From: Monoplex corrugatus
Lineage: Eukaryota; Mollusca; Gastropoda; Littorinimorpha; Ranellidae
Length of the DNA stretch: 64,000 nt
Assembly (NCBI GenBank): GCA_030674185.1
Contig: CM060312.1
Span: 76,581,354 to 76,645,353, forward strand
Direction of reading: 5' to 3'
The translations under genes were made by a program, and so were the position numbers. This document shows, piece by piece, positions 13,476 through 53,610 of this stretch (positions are counted from its first letter, which is position 1; each line of letters opens with the position of its first letter). Under the pieces are notes generated by a model. That model saw only the letters and a list, made by a program, of their open reading frames with translations. It made no database searches and had not been told where the DNA came from.

Positions 13476-13615
13476 ACGTTTTAGCTCAGGGTTATGGGAA
13501 GACTAAACCATCTTCAGCTTACTAAAGGGGTGTAGTAAATTGTGTGTATTGGAGAGTGATAGGGTGGTACTCTGCTATATTTGTAAACCTATAATATAAC
13601 AGAATGTGGAAACTC

Positions 13616-13617
13616 TC

Positions 13618-13657
<40 letters not shown>

Positions 13658-13742
13658 CCCCCCCCCCTCTCTCTCTCCCTTCTCTCTCTCTCTCCTCTCT
13701 CCCCCCTCTCTCTCTCTCCCTCCCTCTCCCTCCTTTCCTCCT
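13616..13742 (+). repeat. (CT)n and C-run low-complexity tract
   Basis: CT repeats interrupted by a run of about 13 C, then CT/CCT sequence. A second C-run is at about 13899. Confidence 0.95.
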
Positions 13743-14084
13743 TCACAACACACACCCCACACGGACACACACAAAGCTACATGTGTGTAGATTAGCAACG
13801 GCAAATATGAAAACCTTTAGGTCAACAACTTTTTCCTATGGAGAATAAAACATTGTCATTGTCCCTTCCGCCGTCTTTGTCTCTGTAGTTCTCCTCCCCC
13901 CCCCCCCTTCCCCACCTCTTTTCGTTCAGTCTGTCATGCACACTCTCACACTCGCGCACACGACTTTCCACACTCGCCACCTATGCCGTGTATCCGTGCG
14001 AAAATTTACCGACATCCAGTTACATAATGAAAACAGTCACATCCATTATCTGCCTGACTGACCATTAATCTATTTCCTAGTTGG

Positions 14085-14310
14085 ATTGGTGGTTGTGGCA
14101 GGGAATCCCGAGGTACTGGGCTCAGTTTTCGGTTGGACAGGGATTCTCTCTTCCATCTCCTCCACTAGACCTTGAATGATTGTGCTAGTCTTTCAGACGT
14201 GAAGTTAAATATTGAGGTCCTGAATCCAGCTGTACATAGATAGACATAGACTAGAGAAAAGTCCACTTTCGTCTACTGGTAAAAATACACACATACTGGG
14301 GAAAAAAGAA
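14085..14310 (+). repeat. Possible second SINE remnant
   Basis: GGGAATCCCGAGGTACTGGG, CAGACGTGAAGTTAAATATT and GAGGTCCTGAATCCAGCTGT resemble the body of a molluscan SINE (canonical GAGACGATAAACCGAGGTCC). The match is loose. Confidence 0.3.
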
Positions 14311-16957
14311 ACAAAACTGGTTGTCCGTATATAAGCAGACTGCTTTCCTCTGAAAGAGCAACTCACATTAAATGCAGAAATGTTCTATTGTGATTTTAAA
14401 AATAATAAACCAGTCCTGTCCTACGAAGGTTGATGCAAAGGTCTTGTCAGTTAAGCTGCCATTTCTGAACGGTTCATAGTAAATAGTTGAACTTGCATAT
14501 AGATAAAATATAGCCTCTATGCTCTTGATATGCATAAAATTTCAATGGTGCCTTAACTAGTTTAATAGTATGCTGACACTGAAAATTTGATATAACGAAT
14601 TGTGCGTTCAAGAAATGTATCCTAGCATAAAGCAGCTTAGTTAGATACATCTTTACAAAGCTTACCTGTGGTGACAGTCAATCAAAATTCATGCCTATTT
14701 GAAAGTTGTGTTTGGAGACAAGTGTGTGGCATACAGGGCAGTTAAGGACCTGACACATGGGCCATTCCACCTTTACAGTTGAGGAGAACCATGTGAACCT
14801 GTGTGGTCAGATCTGTCAGTGTGGAATGCATGGATTGCTACAGATAATTTTGAAACGGATGTGAAATGCAGGTCACTGCAAGTTTTGCTGGTTTGCTGAC
14901 CAGGCAGTGGAAACAAAGGCGAAGAAAGCACATAATCGCCTTCACCCGATAATGTTATTGTAATTTTTTGCTTTGGGTATTCCAAAGAGCACCATTAATT
15001 TGATACAACTTTATGAGCTACTTCGTTTCTGAATCCACAAGTTTCATGGCTTTACTACAAGACATCATTTGCAAAAAGAGTGTCAGCTCAATGCAGAGGG
15101 TTGATTGGCTGGAGGATGCCAGCTGCCCATGCCGTCCATCAGTCTATTCTGAATGGTCAGTTGGACCTGATGTGTGGGGCCCTTCAAGATGGACATGTCC
15201 TTTCGAAACATAAAATGGAAACGGCTAGTGTGTGAATCAATACCTTTAGCCATTGGATTTATAGTTTAATACAAGGGGAAACTGACTTGAAAGACAAGTA
15301 TGTGTATGCGGATGTCCCAAATGAGGCCTGGAGCGAGCAGATTGTTAAATGGCGGTGGGTGCTAATGACAAAAGACCAGTTGCACTGAGACTTAGTTTTC
15401 AAAGCTGGAAGAGACTTTTTTCCCCCATTTCCTGCAACTTCTAAGACTGTAGCAGTCGATATTTTGCCACCAAAGTGTATTCTTATTGCTAAATATTAGG
15501 CGTTATGTAGAAAGTGTTTAGCCTTAAGTTGAGCAAGTCCGATCTGTGAGCGAAGTCTGAATGTGAGTGCCTGCAAAATACACCCTGTATATGGCAGCGC
15601 AAGTGTTCATAAAGCCAAGACCACTGTGACCTATCTACAAGAACAGTCCATTCCAGTTCTCCCTCACCCACCCTGCAGTACACAGTCCCACCTGACTGGT
15701 TGTTTTGAAGTAAAACCTGGCTGGCAAGAAGATTCCAACAGTCCAAGACGTGCGGGAAAAGCAATGAATTCACAGCTTGCTACCATATTGTATGCAGACT
15801 ATTAAGAAGCATTTGACTCTTAGGTGATGAGGCTGAAACTATGTGAAGAGAGTAGAATACTTGGAAGGACTGAAAATATCACTATCGTGGACTTACCTTT
15901 CTTGTTTAGCCAAGAAAGTGATGAGAATTTTGGATCAGCCCTCATATCTGTCTCTTCCTTGAGCAAACGTAACAGGTCATTATCCATGATTTTAATGTGG
16001 AATTCATTCCTTTATAGTATAACTGTGTATAAGTCATTATATGTGTCACCAAAAGTCAGACAGATGTACTGTTTGGCTCCAACGTTTTGTTAGTTGATAT
16101 TAAAATGTGTTGATAGCATAGGGAAAGTGAAAGTTTAAGAAAAGTATCACAGCTTGGAGTCATTTTTTGTTGTTGTTTGTCCTTCATGTGGTAGGTGTCT
16201 ACTGTTTAGTATTTTTGTAATATTAAAGTGTGTCAACAGCATTAGAAAAGTAAGTGATATACCAGATCATGGATTTGATTTTTATTTTCAAAGTATAAGT
16301 TCAATCAAAAACAGGAGGATCGAAGTCCATTATCCCTTTTACTTCTCCTTAACAGTAACATGCAGCCCTTGATAGTCATTTCTTTTCAAAAGATTTATTC
16401 TGATATGATAAACTTGATTAAATTTTCTGCTTAAACTAAAAGAATGGATTTGTGGTATAGTGTGTAAAGTTGACATGGTATTTACTTTGATAATGTTTTG
16501 TTGAATGTGTGGCGTCAGATTCGCAGTTGCTGCACTTGTTTCCATGCATGTACGGTCAATATCGATCCGTTCTTATACTATTCGTTGTCTGAATGGACTC
16601 AAATTAAATTCTTCTCCAAATTGAGCAAGCTTTTGTTAGTCTGAATAGGGGAATTCTGCTGTGTGAATTAGAGAACCATTCAGGTGTGTCCACTGTAATT
16701 AATTGAGGTAAGATGTTTTCCAACTGAATTGAGATTTAATTTATCTTACCTGATTGCGGGAATCTGTGTGAATTGATGAAATCTCTTCTTCACTACTTTA
16801 TGAATTGACAGTGATTTTGTTATGAGTCTGTCATTAGCTTTTCATTTGAGGGAGAGACTTCAGAGAGAAAAAGTTATGCATGGTGATCCCAATCATGATG
16901 TGAAACTGTGTATTTCGTTTATGCTGCAGATTCATTGTATTTTGTTTTGTTTCTTCT
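14311..16957. other. Non-coding, nothing recognised
   Basis: Several frames of 60-95 codons (for example - strand 15773-15489) show no motif, splice-consistent neighbours or known similarity to me. Confidence 0.5.
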
Positions 16958-17274
16958 TTAACCCTTAGCTGTTCACAAAGCCGGTAACCCTGCGGAAGAA
17001 TGTGCCGATCCGTTCGTAGCGGTTGAGATCGCCCGACCTTTTCCGGCACATGTGTGGGGAATTTCCATCACTACAGGCCTTGCTGTCTTATCGCACGCGT
17101 GGTTAGAATCTTGGTCAGTCTCGCGTTGAATGTTCTAAAAATAGTACGAGCATTCTGGGATGCAAGGAACTTTCCATTCACTACCGAAAGACTTTGTACT
17201 GACGCTGTGGTACATTCAGATGTGAATACTAGGAGCTAGCTTTACATCTAGCAGTGCAAATGTGAAAGGGTTAA
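16958..17274. repeat. TTAA-bounded element with CCCTT ends
   Basis: TTAACCCTTAGCTGTTCAC at the left and GTGAAAGGGTTAA at the right give short inverted ends inside TTAA. The interior is CpG-richer than its surroundings and has no coding capacity I recognise. The inverted match is short, so this is tentative. Confidence 0.4.
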
Positions 17275-17424
17275 AATGTACTTTGCATTTTGAATCCATA
17301 AATGGCACGCAAATCTCAATCCTTTAACTCTCATAGCCTTATCTGGTGTACAGGCTGTGGTAGTCGAAGGGTAAATGTGTGTGCTGAAAGGTCTATCAGT
17401 GTTCTTTACCACCACCTGGTTGCA

Positions 17425-17885
17425 AACCCACTTGGGGGTGCCTGGGGCTCTTTCAGTATAAGTAGTAGCTCCACCTTCTGGAAATTGTGTGCAAGAAATG
17501 TCCTCTTTTTATCAATGTCTTTGTTTCTGCCTTGTTTATTTGCTTTCTGTCGTTTCTTCCTTCCATCATTTTCTGCTTTGCTGGTCCATTCACCTGTATT
17601 TGTTCGATAAAGTCTTAGGTGCTTTCCCTGAGGATTGATAATTGGGTATATGTATAGTGTGCATTTTTGGCTCTAAGGAAATGTGATGTGCAGGAGTTTA
17701 AACAATTTAGGCCTGTTTTTCTATATTATGATTTAGTGTCCTTAGTTATGTTTACATTTGTTTTCAGTATGTGTTTTTAAATTACCTGGTGATAAATTGG
17801 ATGGAGTGGTCAGCGCCAGGGGCATATTTTTGAGGTGGTCAAATCCCAGACACGGCGCTGTGCAGTTGGCTGGGCTTTGAGCAAC
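17425..17885 (+). repeat. Dispersed repeat family, copy 3
   Basis: Contains GTATAAGTAGTAGCTCCACC, TTGCTGGTCCATTCACCTGT, GAGGATTGATAATTGGGTAT, GATAAATTGGATGGAGTG and GCAGTTGGCTGGGCTTTGAG, collinear with copy 1 to its right end. Confidence 0.75.
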
Positions 17886-18359
17886 AATAACGCAGTTGCA
17901 GTCCTTATCGGAACGCATTGCTATATTGGAAACGAAAATAAAACCCTTCAATATTTGAAAGATGGAAGTATTGAAAACCTGTCTTACCTGTACTCCTTAT
18001 AATTCAATGTTTTGATTGACTGTAACTAGTGTAAGGTGTTCAAAGGTCAGCAGTGTCGAAAGATTGTTTCATGTTATGACCCCCAAGACATGGCAGAATT
18101 TAATCATCATGCAAACAATAGCGGCTTAAGAACAAAAAAAATGATCGTAATTACAGACACCACTGGCACACTGACTGCAAGAACCAATTTCATTTCCAGA
18201 AGAGTGGATAATGCTGCATCCATGGCTGAACAGCAGATTATGGCAGTGATCATGGTTATTTTCTGAATCAGTGTACTTACTGGGCATAGCATTGGGCTAC
18301 AGAGCAGTGACCATCATAGTTATTGTATTGTCATGTGATAGGACTGATAGTTCTAGTCA

Positions 18360-18361
<2 letters not shown>

Positions 18362-18408
<47 letters not shown>

Positions 18409-18417
18409 CTCACCCGC

Positions 18418-18477
<60 letters not shown>
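18362..18477 (+). repeat. (CT)n followed by (CA)n
   Basis: About 45 bases of CT, a short unique joint, then about 58 bases of CA. Confidence 0.97.
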
Positions 18478-18479
<2 letters not shown>

Positions 18480-19100
18480 TCATCATCATACAACTATTGT
18501 CAGATTTATAGAAATTTTGTACTGACATAAAACACACACACGCAGGTGTGTTTGTGTGAGCATGCATGCACACATATACGCACACACATATCCTTGGCAG
18601 ACATCTTTTTCAGTGATGTAATTTTCATTGTCTGTATATGACATCATCGTTGGTTGGAATAAGTCAAAAAGGAAATGATGTGTATTCTCTCTCTCGCTGT
18701 CATACAGTGCCAGAGAGAGTGCCTGACTCTTTGTGTGCACTGTCATATTGGCCAATTTTGACTGATAATTTGGAGCAATTGCTCCGGGACACATTGCATT
18801 CCCAACCTAGGAGTCAATTGATCCATCGCCCGTTTTTACCAGGCTGAACCCTGTTCCTCACTTACTTACGTTCCCAAATGCATGCTCATGTGGTATTTCA
18901 GAGATGCCATAGAATATAAGTGGTTCTTCCGTATCCCCACCCCACTCCAAATCCATTTCCGCCATCATCTTCACTTGGCACAGAATTGAAAGAGGGCTAA
19001 AGTATAACCATGTACAGGAGTTTGGGCGAGAGTATGAAAAGGAAATTGTTAAATTGAAAAATTAAAGTTGTTTTGGGTTGGTTGGTGGCTGTGTTTTTAG

Positions 19101-45940
<26,840 letters not shown>

Positions 45941-46045
45941 CAAGAGCCATCTGGGAGCTAGCAGATGATTTCATCACTCATGGCTTCTGGAATTGACAGA
46001 GGGGTTTACAGCACCAAGATGATGGGTGGACAGCTAAATCGTGTG

Positions 46046-46083
<38 letters not shown>

Positions 46084-47507
46084 TTTCTTACAGGGTTGAG
46101 GAAATTGATGTTCACAAAACTGTCTGTGATTAGTACGAAAACGTGTTCTGATAGAGGTGGTCAGTGGTGGCATGATTGACTACGTGTTTCTGTTCATGCA
46201 TTTCATGGTGTAGGTACAAATCCTCAATTAACAGTCTTTGCATTTCATGGCTAGCTTTAGGTCAGGTAAGATACATATTGATACTACCGTGGACTTTTTA
46301 ATCTTCCACCTCCCAAATATTTCCACAGTGGAATGTATGTTCATTTGTTCTTTTTTCCCCCCAGTTCTGCACTGATGATGAATCTGCATTGAGTTGTGTT
46401 CCAATAAAGGCATTGCCAAACTCGAGTAACTAAACCCCCTATTTGTTAGTATACAAAATGTCTTGACTAGTGTCATAGCACAATCATAGTCGTGTTCCCT
46501 ATTTACCATCTCTGTTTTGAAGGTGTGCATGAAGTGTTGACATGTTCTTGGTAAATTTTTGATTATGTTTGACAGAAGGAATGAGTGTTTACTTCTTCAT
46601 ATTGTACATGGATCACTGACGCTCAAGTCAGACGTTGTCTCTTGAACACATCTGTCTCTTGAACGTTTCTCTCCACTTGTCAGAAGCTGTTTTATTGTTT
46701 GTCACAGGTTGTCTTTATCTTATTATCCATTGCTTTTTTGTTGCCGGTCTGTCACAGTTCACTGTCAGTGGTGTAGAGAGGAAAGATAGTTTCTCTACTT
46801 GCGTCATGTAATATGCTTTATGATATTTCGACAAAATAGGTGTATACTTTTTGTCAGTGTGAAAACTGAAATGGGTCCACTTCTCCTATTCCCCATAGTC
46901 CCTTGGTCCTCGGGACCAGTTTATGCATATTTCATATTCACATTTGAAACGAAAATATCTTAAATAAATGATCGCATCTTTAAAGAAGGAAGAGGATGTG
47001 GAGGTCACACTGAGATTTTGCATAACTAAGTGACTGGCTTTCCCTAATTAACGAATTGCCAATTAATTTTTTTCATTTTTGATTTGTTTAAAGTAGACTG
47101 ATATTAGTGCTTTAGGGAAAGGGCTTTTTGTTTTATTGCAAAACGTTTCTAGCATTTGCTTTTTGGTTGATGCTCTCCTTTTGTATTTAGAATGAGACAT
47201 GGCTTGTTAGAATATGGTGTGTGGGTCAGTCAGTAATGGCCGCTGTAAATTAGAGATCTCATCATATCACACCTGTAGCTGAATTTACATTTTGACTGTT
47301 AGGTTTTGGCCAGAGTTGATGGTTTCATGAAAGATGTAAATAACGAAGTCACATTTCTAGGTTAGTATGGGATTTCCTCTGCAGTTCACAGTTTAAAATA
47401 TCTGTCTTTCCAAGTAACCTAAGTGCCAGTAACACAAGTGTAATGCAGCATGCTTTATCTTCCGAAGTGATCTGATTAAATAGAACTCCACATTACACAC
47501 ACACACA

Positions 47508-47586
<79 letters not shown>

Positions 47587-47930
47587 CTACTCACACTCAA
47601 AACCGTAGACACAACACAGTGTCAAGGTGACTAATCAGGAACTTAAAAGAAACAGGATGAAAAAGTTATCCTTTGACATAGATGTTGAATATCCTGATAG
47701 CCTTATGATTCCTTTCACTGTCTTTCCCAAGCTGTATAAATTGTTTAACTGGGTTTCACATTTGCTTTTGTTGTATCACTACCATCTCTTTTGTAAATTC
47801 CTTTTGCCACTTGTGGTTTGACATAGTTTTGTGTTAGATTTTTATTAACAACAGTAGATTTGTTTTAGCTTTGCAGAAATAAAACAAGGAGATATCACCA
47901 TGTAAACGCTAGTCAACTGAAATAAACCGT
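45941..47930 (+). other. SRPK 3' untranslated region, candidate polyadenylation signals
   Basis: Non-coding sequence follows the SRPK stop. AATAAA occurs at 46963-46968, 47878-47883 and 47921-47926. Further candidates are at 50409, 51753 and 56119, so the real 3' end cannot be fixed from sequence. It contains a T homopolymer (about 46048-46080) and a CA/CT microsatellite (about 47487-47584). Confidence 0.5.
47487..47584 (+). repeat. (CA)n then (CT)n
   Basis: Short CA block then about 70 bases of CT, in SRPK 3' flanking DNA. Confidence 0.97.
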
Positions 47931-50900
47931 TGTTTCTGATATGAATTATTCATCAAGGTGTACGTGTGTGTCATATTTGTACAGGACATAGTTAATTTAT
48001 TCAGATAGATCTTACAGGAGTTTTATACATTGTAATTCAGTACGTGATAAAACAGCTTATTTTCCACTTCCATGTGACTGAAAAAGATAAACCCATGAGG
48101 TTTTTTTTCTGAGTAGCTTATTTTGTGGTCTGAGAAATCCTAACCACAAGCTGTTTCTTTGTACAGTGTGTATGTTAAGCCATAATTGTGGTTCTGTGTC
48201 TTGAGATACATGATAATGGATTCTTGATCGCTAAATCATTGGAACTGCCATGACAGAGAAAAAAGTTTCATCAGTGTGTGATAGTTCATACTTGTTGCTG
48301 TCAAGATGATGATCTGTTCACCAAGGAGAAGAGAGAAGTTAGTAAGTAATGAATTTATCGTATTCTGTTGTTGCTTAGGAATAAACACAACAACAAGAAT
48401 TCCATATGCTTCCCGATTGTTTATGTGGCAGTTGTTTTGAACAGGAATTTAAGAAGCTTTCAGTAACCAGTTGATTGAAACCATTTTTATTACATAGTGT
48501 CTTCCTTTATTCTTAAAAAAGAAAAAAGTCTTTCAGCAGTTCTGACATAAAAAAAAAAAATCCAGACCACATTACATTATATGCTTCAAAAACTTCATTA
48601 ATATACCACTCATTATGATTCAGGTCTTAAAAAGGTACAGAACGTAGGCTATGATTTGCCTTGAATGAATGCAGCTCAGTGTGACTGTTTATTATTGTTA
48701 TTATTATTATTTGTCAGATGATATCAGAGAAGTCTGTTTTAAGACTTTTTGGATGATTGATGATCCTTGTGTGTCTTCCTCTATCTGAGGTGTAAAATCT
48801 GATGTGGATCATAGACTCCAAAAGCTAAATCTCTGTGATGGTATCAGTTGATAAAATGGTTTGTGCGTGGATGTATGTAAAATCAATTTTTCCCAGTAGT
48901 AAAACACAGCACTTGTTAGTCGGAATGTGACATACCTTGCTCGTCTTTAAGATTTACTGCAGACAGGATCTGTACTTCATCCGATTGCTTTTTTTTTTTT
49001 TTCCTTGTTCCTGTTTTTGTTGTTAGAGCTTAATGTTAATCAACATTTTATACCAGGACATGTGTGCTATTGTGCTCTTGCTTTGCGTGCGTATGTGTGT
49101 GTTTTATTTTCTCGTGTGTATATGACAGTCCTCTTTTCTTCTTCCACCTCCACCTCCACCCCCACCCCTAATGCTGCCCCAAGAGTGTGAATATGATTTT
49201 TCTTGTATGACAGTCCTGTTTCATTCCTTCCCCCCCCCCCCCCCCACCCCACCCCCACCCATGCTGTTCCCTCTTTCATTATAGTGTGAATATGATGTCT
49301 TGAGTTGCATCAGTGACACTGTGTTCACACTGTTCCTTTTGGCTCTTGCTTACACCACCAAACCCAGGTTCTTTCATCCTAGTCCTAGCACCAGGAGTTG
49401 ACTAGGAGTTATCAGTGTCACATCACCTTGACCACCCACAGTCATAGAGTCACTTCAGTGATATGTAACAGGGCATGTTACAATTCAACGCAACATGCGC
49501 TACATACTAGAGCACTACAGGCTGTATTGCCTTCTTAGCTTCGTGTGTGCATGATAGGGAAGGAATGGAATGTCCAGTCACCTTTGTTGTAGTTTTGGTT
49601 GCTCCTAGACATGTTTGGTTATGGCTTGTGTTTTATCTTTAACGAAATTGAAGGGCATTAATGATGTGAAAACAAGCCCTAAAGGTATGGTGGTGGATTT
49701 ATGGGATAAAGTTCAGAGTAGCAAGAAATTCTGGGGAGAGCTGGACAGCAGAAGATCTTGAGAGGAGAAGCCCCCTCAAGCAAGTGTTTCATTCAAAGCT
49801 ACTTGCTGTCCAAGGGGGTTAGGCTGCTTTCAGGTATCACTTTTGGATGCTCTTCTGATGTTGCCCTTCCTCCACTTGGGTTCGAACTGCTCAACAAAGG
49901 TGGTCAGGCACGTCCAGGCCAAGTCGCTCTTGTGATAGATGTTGTAACCACATATTTTCTGTACCTGCTAATACATAGTGAAATCAAAACTATTTGAAGT
50001 TTGCTTTGGCTCTTCCTCAACCAGGTCCAGGTGAAACTCTTTTCAGCTGCTTTTACCATTGCCTTTCGAGCTCTGGTGCTCTCCTTCCCAGAAATCAAGG
50101 AAATCAAGAGCTGTTGCATGAAGTCATAGGCAGATGTGCCTACCAATTATTTGCTGCAGCCTCTAAGGTCGAGGAGTGGGAAAACACTGTACAATTTAAC
50201 TTATAAAATCTGAAAGGCTGTTCATAAATTAAAGAGAAGAGAATATTTTGTTTTCCTTCTCAAAGAAGAATTACAAGCTTATATTTTCCCATTTTAAACA
50301 CCAATCTGAATGGTGTTAGTAAAAACAAACAGTGTACTGGTTAGGAAGCTTAACTCTTTTTGATTTGTCTTCCTACCCCTTTTCTTCATCTTTCCTGACC
50401 TCCCTTGGAATAAAGGTTCACTCCTTTCTCTGCTTATTTTCCCCCTTCAAAGAAATATGCAATCAAGGTGTTTGTGTTGAGCAGTGGTGACTAAATGGTT
50501 TACTGTGCTGTGTGTTGTATTTAATTAGCACGTGTTGTGATGCAACATACACAACTGGCTTTCAGAATAGCTCATAGAATACTGAACAACAGTTGGAGCT
50601 TACTCTTGTGTGTGTATGTTGTGCGTGTGGATGCAAAGCCTTTATGCAACAATCATCATCGGTTTGGTTGTAACCTTTAATTTGATGTATAGTATATTTT
50701 GCTTGCTTTGATTTTGCTTGTTGCCATTAATGACATTAACAGTAACAGATCTGAATTTCATGAGGCATGATTGAATTTCTACTCCCTTATTTTTGGAGAA
50801 TGAGGTAGGTTTGATAAAGACATCTAGTGTTGTGCTGTTTGGGTTGTTTTTTTCCTTGTTTTGTAGCAACGTTATTTTGGCATGCATGATCAGTGAGTTG

Positions 50901-51956
50901 CTTCCTTTTTCAAGAACCATACATCACTACTACCATCTAGGCCTACTTATAGTGTTACTTTTCAATTCAGTGTTTAAAAAAAGAGTAATGTGGTGAATAG
51001 GGTTTTAAACTTCCCTTCCCTTATTTTCACCGTTCTCTCTCCATAAACCTCTCTTACAGGGGTGGGCATAAATTGGAGGAGGGCTTACATGGTCCATTTT
51101 TTTCTGTCTAGAGTTTTGTATGCCAGTAATATTTATAGGCACTTGTAGTTCGCCACTTAGTGTTGTATCAGCATTTACTTGTAGGTACGCAGGTAGAATT
51201 TATTTTCTTTGGACCTTGCGATGACTGTAAAGCAGCTTTGGGTCATTCTACCAGCACCATATTTCGTCAGTTGGTGAACCATTTGAGGTTGTACTCACGT
51301 GTAATGATGCGTGTTAAGCTGTCTTTCCTAGTGATATGCATTGCAGTGGGAAGGGAGAATAGAAAACATTTTGTCATCAGTTGCATAACAGAGAAAAGAT
51401 TTTTATCTGCCTCTGCAGTCCCAAGGCTTGAAACGAAAGTTTTTGTATCAGATCTGTTTATCAAGCATTGTCCTATGTTTCTGATATGCCACCAGTGAAT
51501 TCAGTCTTCCTTGAGATAGTTGGTGTTCAGTTACTTTTGTATTGTGTCCAGTTTTGTTTAGGGGGAAGAAAAAGATGAGAAGTTTGAGTTAACCCAAAAT
51601 GATGTGTTCTCTGTATCTGAAATGTCTCATTAAACTTTTTATTATGTCAAAAACATTTTTTGAAGTTTGAATGGGCTGTACCTATTTTTAGCGTCTGTTC
51701 ATTAAAAAAAAGAAACTTAGGCAATCCTAGATAATATGTACACTGGAAGAAGAATAAAGGCAGTAACTTTAATGCAAGAAATGCTACATATTCTTTCATT
51801 GTAACAGGATTTGTGTACCCTTCCTTCCCCATCTCTCTGTCTCTTTCTGTCTGTCTCTCCCTTTTTCTTTTGTCCTCTCTCCCTTTCCCTCCCCCCCTCT
51901 CTCTCCTTTTTATTTCTCTCCTCTCCCTCTCTCTGTCTTTCTCCCCTTTTTCTTTC

Positions 51957-52021
<65 letters not shown>

Positions 52022-53189
52022 TTTCATCTCCTTGATGATAAGTTAGTTCTTTGTGAACAGATGATGAAGCCAGTGTTCATGTTGGCTATACTGTTCACAC
52101 TTACTGTCAGTCTATACCAGCTCCTATATCTAAATGTCTGTTTAAGCCCATGATCTTCTTCTTCTTGCTTCTTCTTCTTCTTCTTCTTCCAGATGGAGGA
52201 TGTTTCTATTATCTAAGATTCCTGTTCGATATGATTTTCATTTAATGAATGCAATTAATTTATGATTTATTTATTTCTCACACTCCTCTCTTTGTGTTGG
52301 GGGGGGGGGGGGGGAGAGAACGTAATAAAATGGGTGTTGGGAGAGGGTGGGGGGAGAACATGTACTGAAATGTTTATTCTTCATAATTTAATTGTACATG
52401 CAGATGAGAGTGGAAAGATGAATGTAGGAGCTGTGTTCTGAGTTGGAGTTTTGTGTTATGTGGGATGCCCCATCTGGCTTGGAAAGACTGAACGTGGCTG
52501 AAGGGGTAACAATGTATTGTTTGTACATGATCATGTTTTTGCGTGTTGACAAATACCTGTAAAAAGTGATGTAAACTAATCCAGCCCATGTATGTCACAG
52601 TCTGATGATTTTACTGTTGTACAGAAAAATGTGGATATGAATACTTTGTTCTGCTCCAGATGCCATGTGCTGCCTCACTAACTCCAGTTTGCATGCTCAG
52701 AGCCCATGGCATTAAACAATGGACAGGCCGTTTATCATAGCAGTGAAAATCACAATGATTTGATACTTCAGCATTGTACAATGCTTCGCTCACAAAGAAG
52801 ATGTTGAAAAAGTATCTTGCCAGTCTCGTGTCGTTTCTGCTGTAAGTTTTTTTGCTTTTTTTTTTTTAAAGCGGTTGTAAAATTGCAAGGTTTCTGTCAG
52901 TAGTAAACAGAAGAGTTGATAGTATTGAACAAGTGTAATGTCCAGAATATTTCCATGCCAAAAGTCTGCTTTTTTTTTTTTTTTAAGCCAGTCTATCGAT
53001 TGGAAAATGGACACTGTACCAGATGCACCATGCCATGATTGGGCAATTCTGGTATGCCACAAAAGATATTTCTTTGACAGTCTTGTTTTCTGTACACTTG
53101 GCTCGTGCCAGAAACTGTAACGGGCTTGTGAGGTGACTATGAATTGGCAGGATTATTTTTGACATGACACTGTCTGTCACTTACTACAG
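47931..53189. other. Non-coding 3' flank of SRPK
   Basis: No exon or transposon recognised apart from the polypyrimidine tract at 51828-52030 and C- or G-runs at about 49230 and 52300. AATAAA signals at 50409 and 51753 leave open that part of it is 3' UTR. Confidence 0.5.
51828..52030 (+). repeat. CT-rich polypyrimidine tract
   Basis: About 200 bases almost purely C and T, ending in (CT)n. A small (CTT)n follows at about 52155-52190. Confidence 0.95.
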
Positions 53190-53610
53190 CTGTGTTCTCT
53201 CAATCCTACTCAGAAGGCTGGAGAATGAGAGAACGTGACTATATCAAGTTACAGAGCTGCCCACAAAGATCCTGAAGAATCGTACAATTTTCCTGGTCTA
53301 ACTCCTCCAACTAACAACAACGGTGTGATCAAGAGAACATGGGCACTGTCATCATGAAAAGATTGTAGTTACAATGGATCGGGCTTGTCATCCAGAGAGA
53401 GCAGGACAACATCATTTAGATTGCCCTTCACTGACAGTGAAAGGAAGATGCAAGAGAGAAGAGCCAGGAACACCTGCCTGAGGCCCATTTTTTCTCGCTA
53501 GCATGCTCTTACTTAAATTGCAAAATAGCGAATGATGGAGCTGATAAGTGGCGAGACAGTGAGTGGTGGAGATGCCAGGCAGAAGTACAGTTTAGCCAAT
53601 GTAGGCCCTA
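53190..53610 (+). pseudogene. Probable LINE C-terminal remnant, heavily decayed
   Basis: The + strand around 53360-53430 reads LQWIGLVIQREQDNII followed by a stop and IALH, close to the W-IGHV-R-EQ block near the end of many LINE polyproteins. The flanking frames are broken. Weak, single-block evidence. Confidence 0.4.

Noticed and set aside
14773..15805. Cluster of 70-95 codon frames on both strands as a small gene
   Set aside because: No motifs, no consistent splice sites and no codon-like pattern.
49758..50206. Overlapping + and - strand frames of 70-80 codons downstream of SRPK
   Set aside because: No known motif. Probably chance frames in a slightly GC-richer patch.
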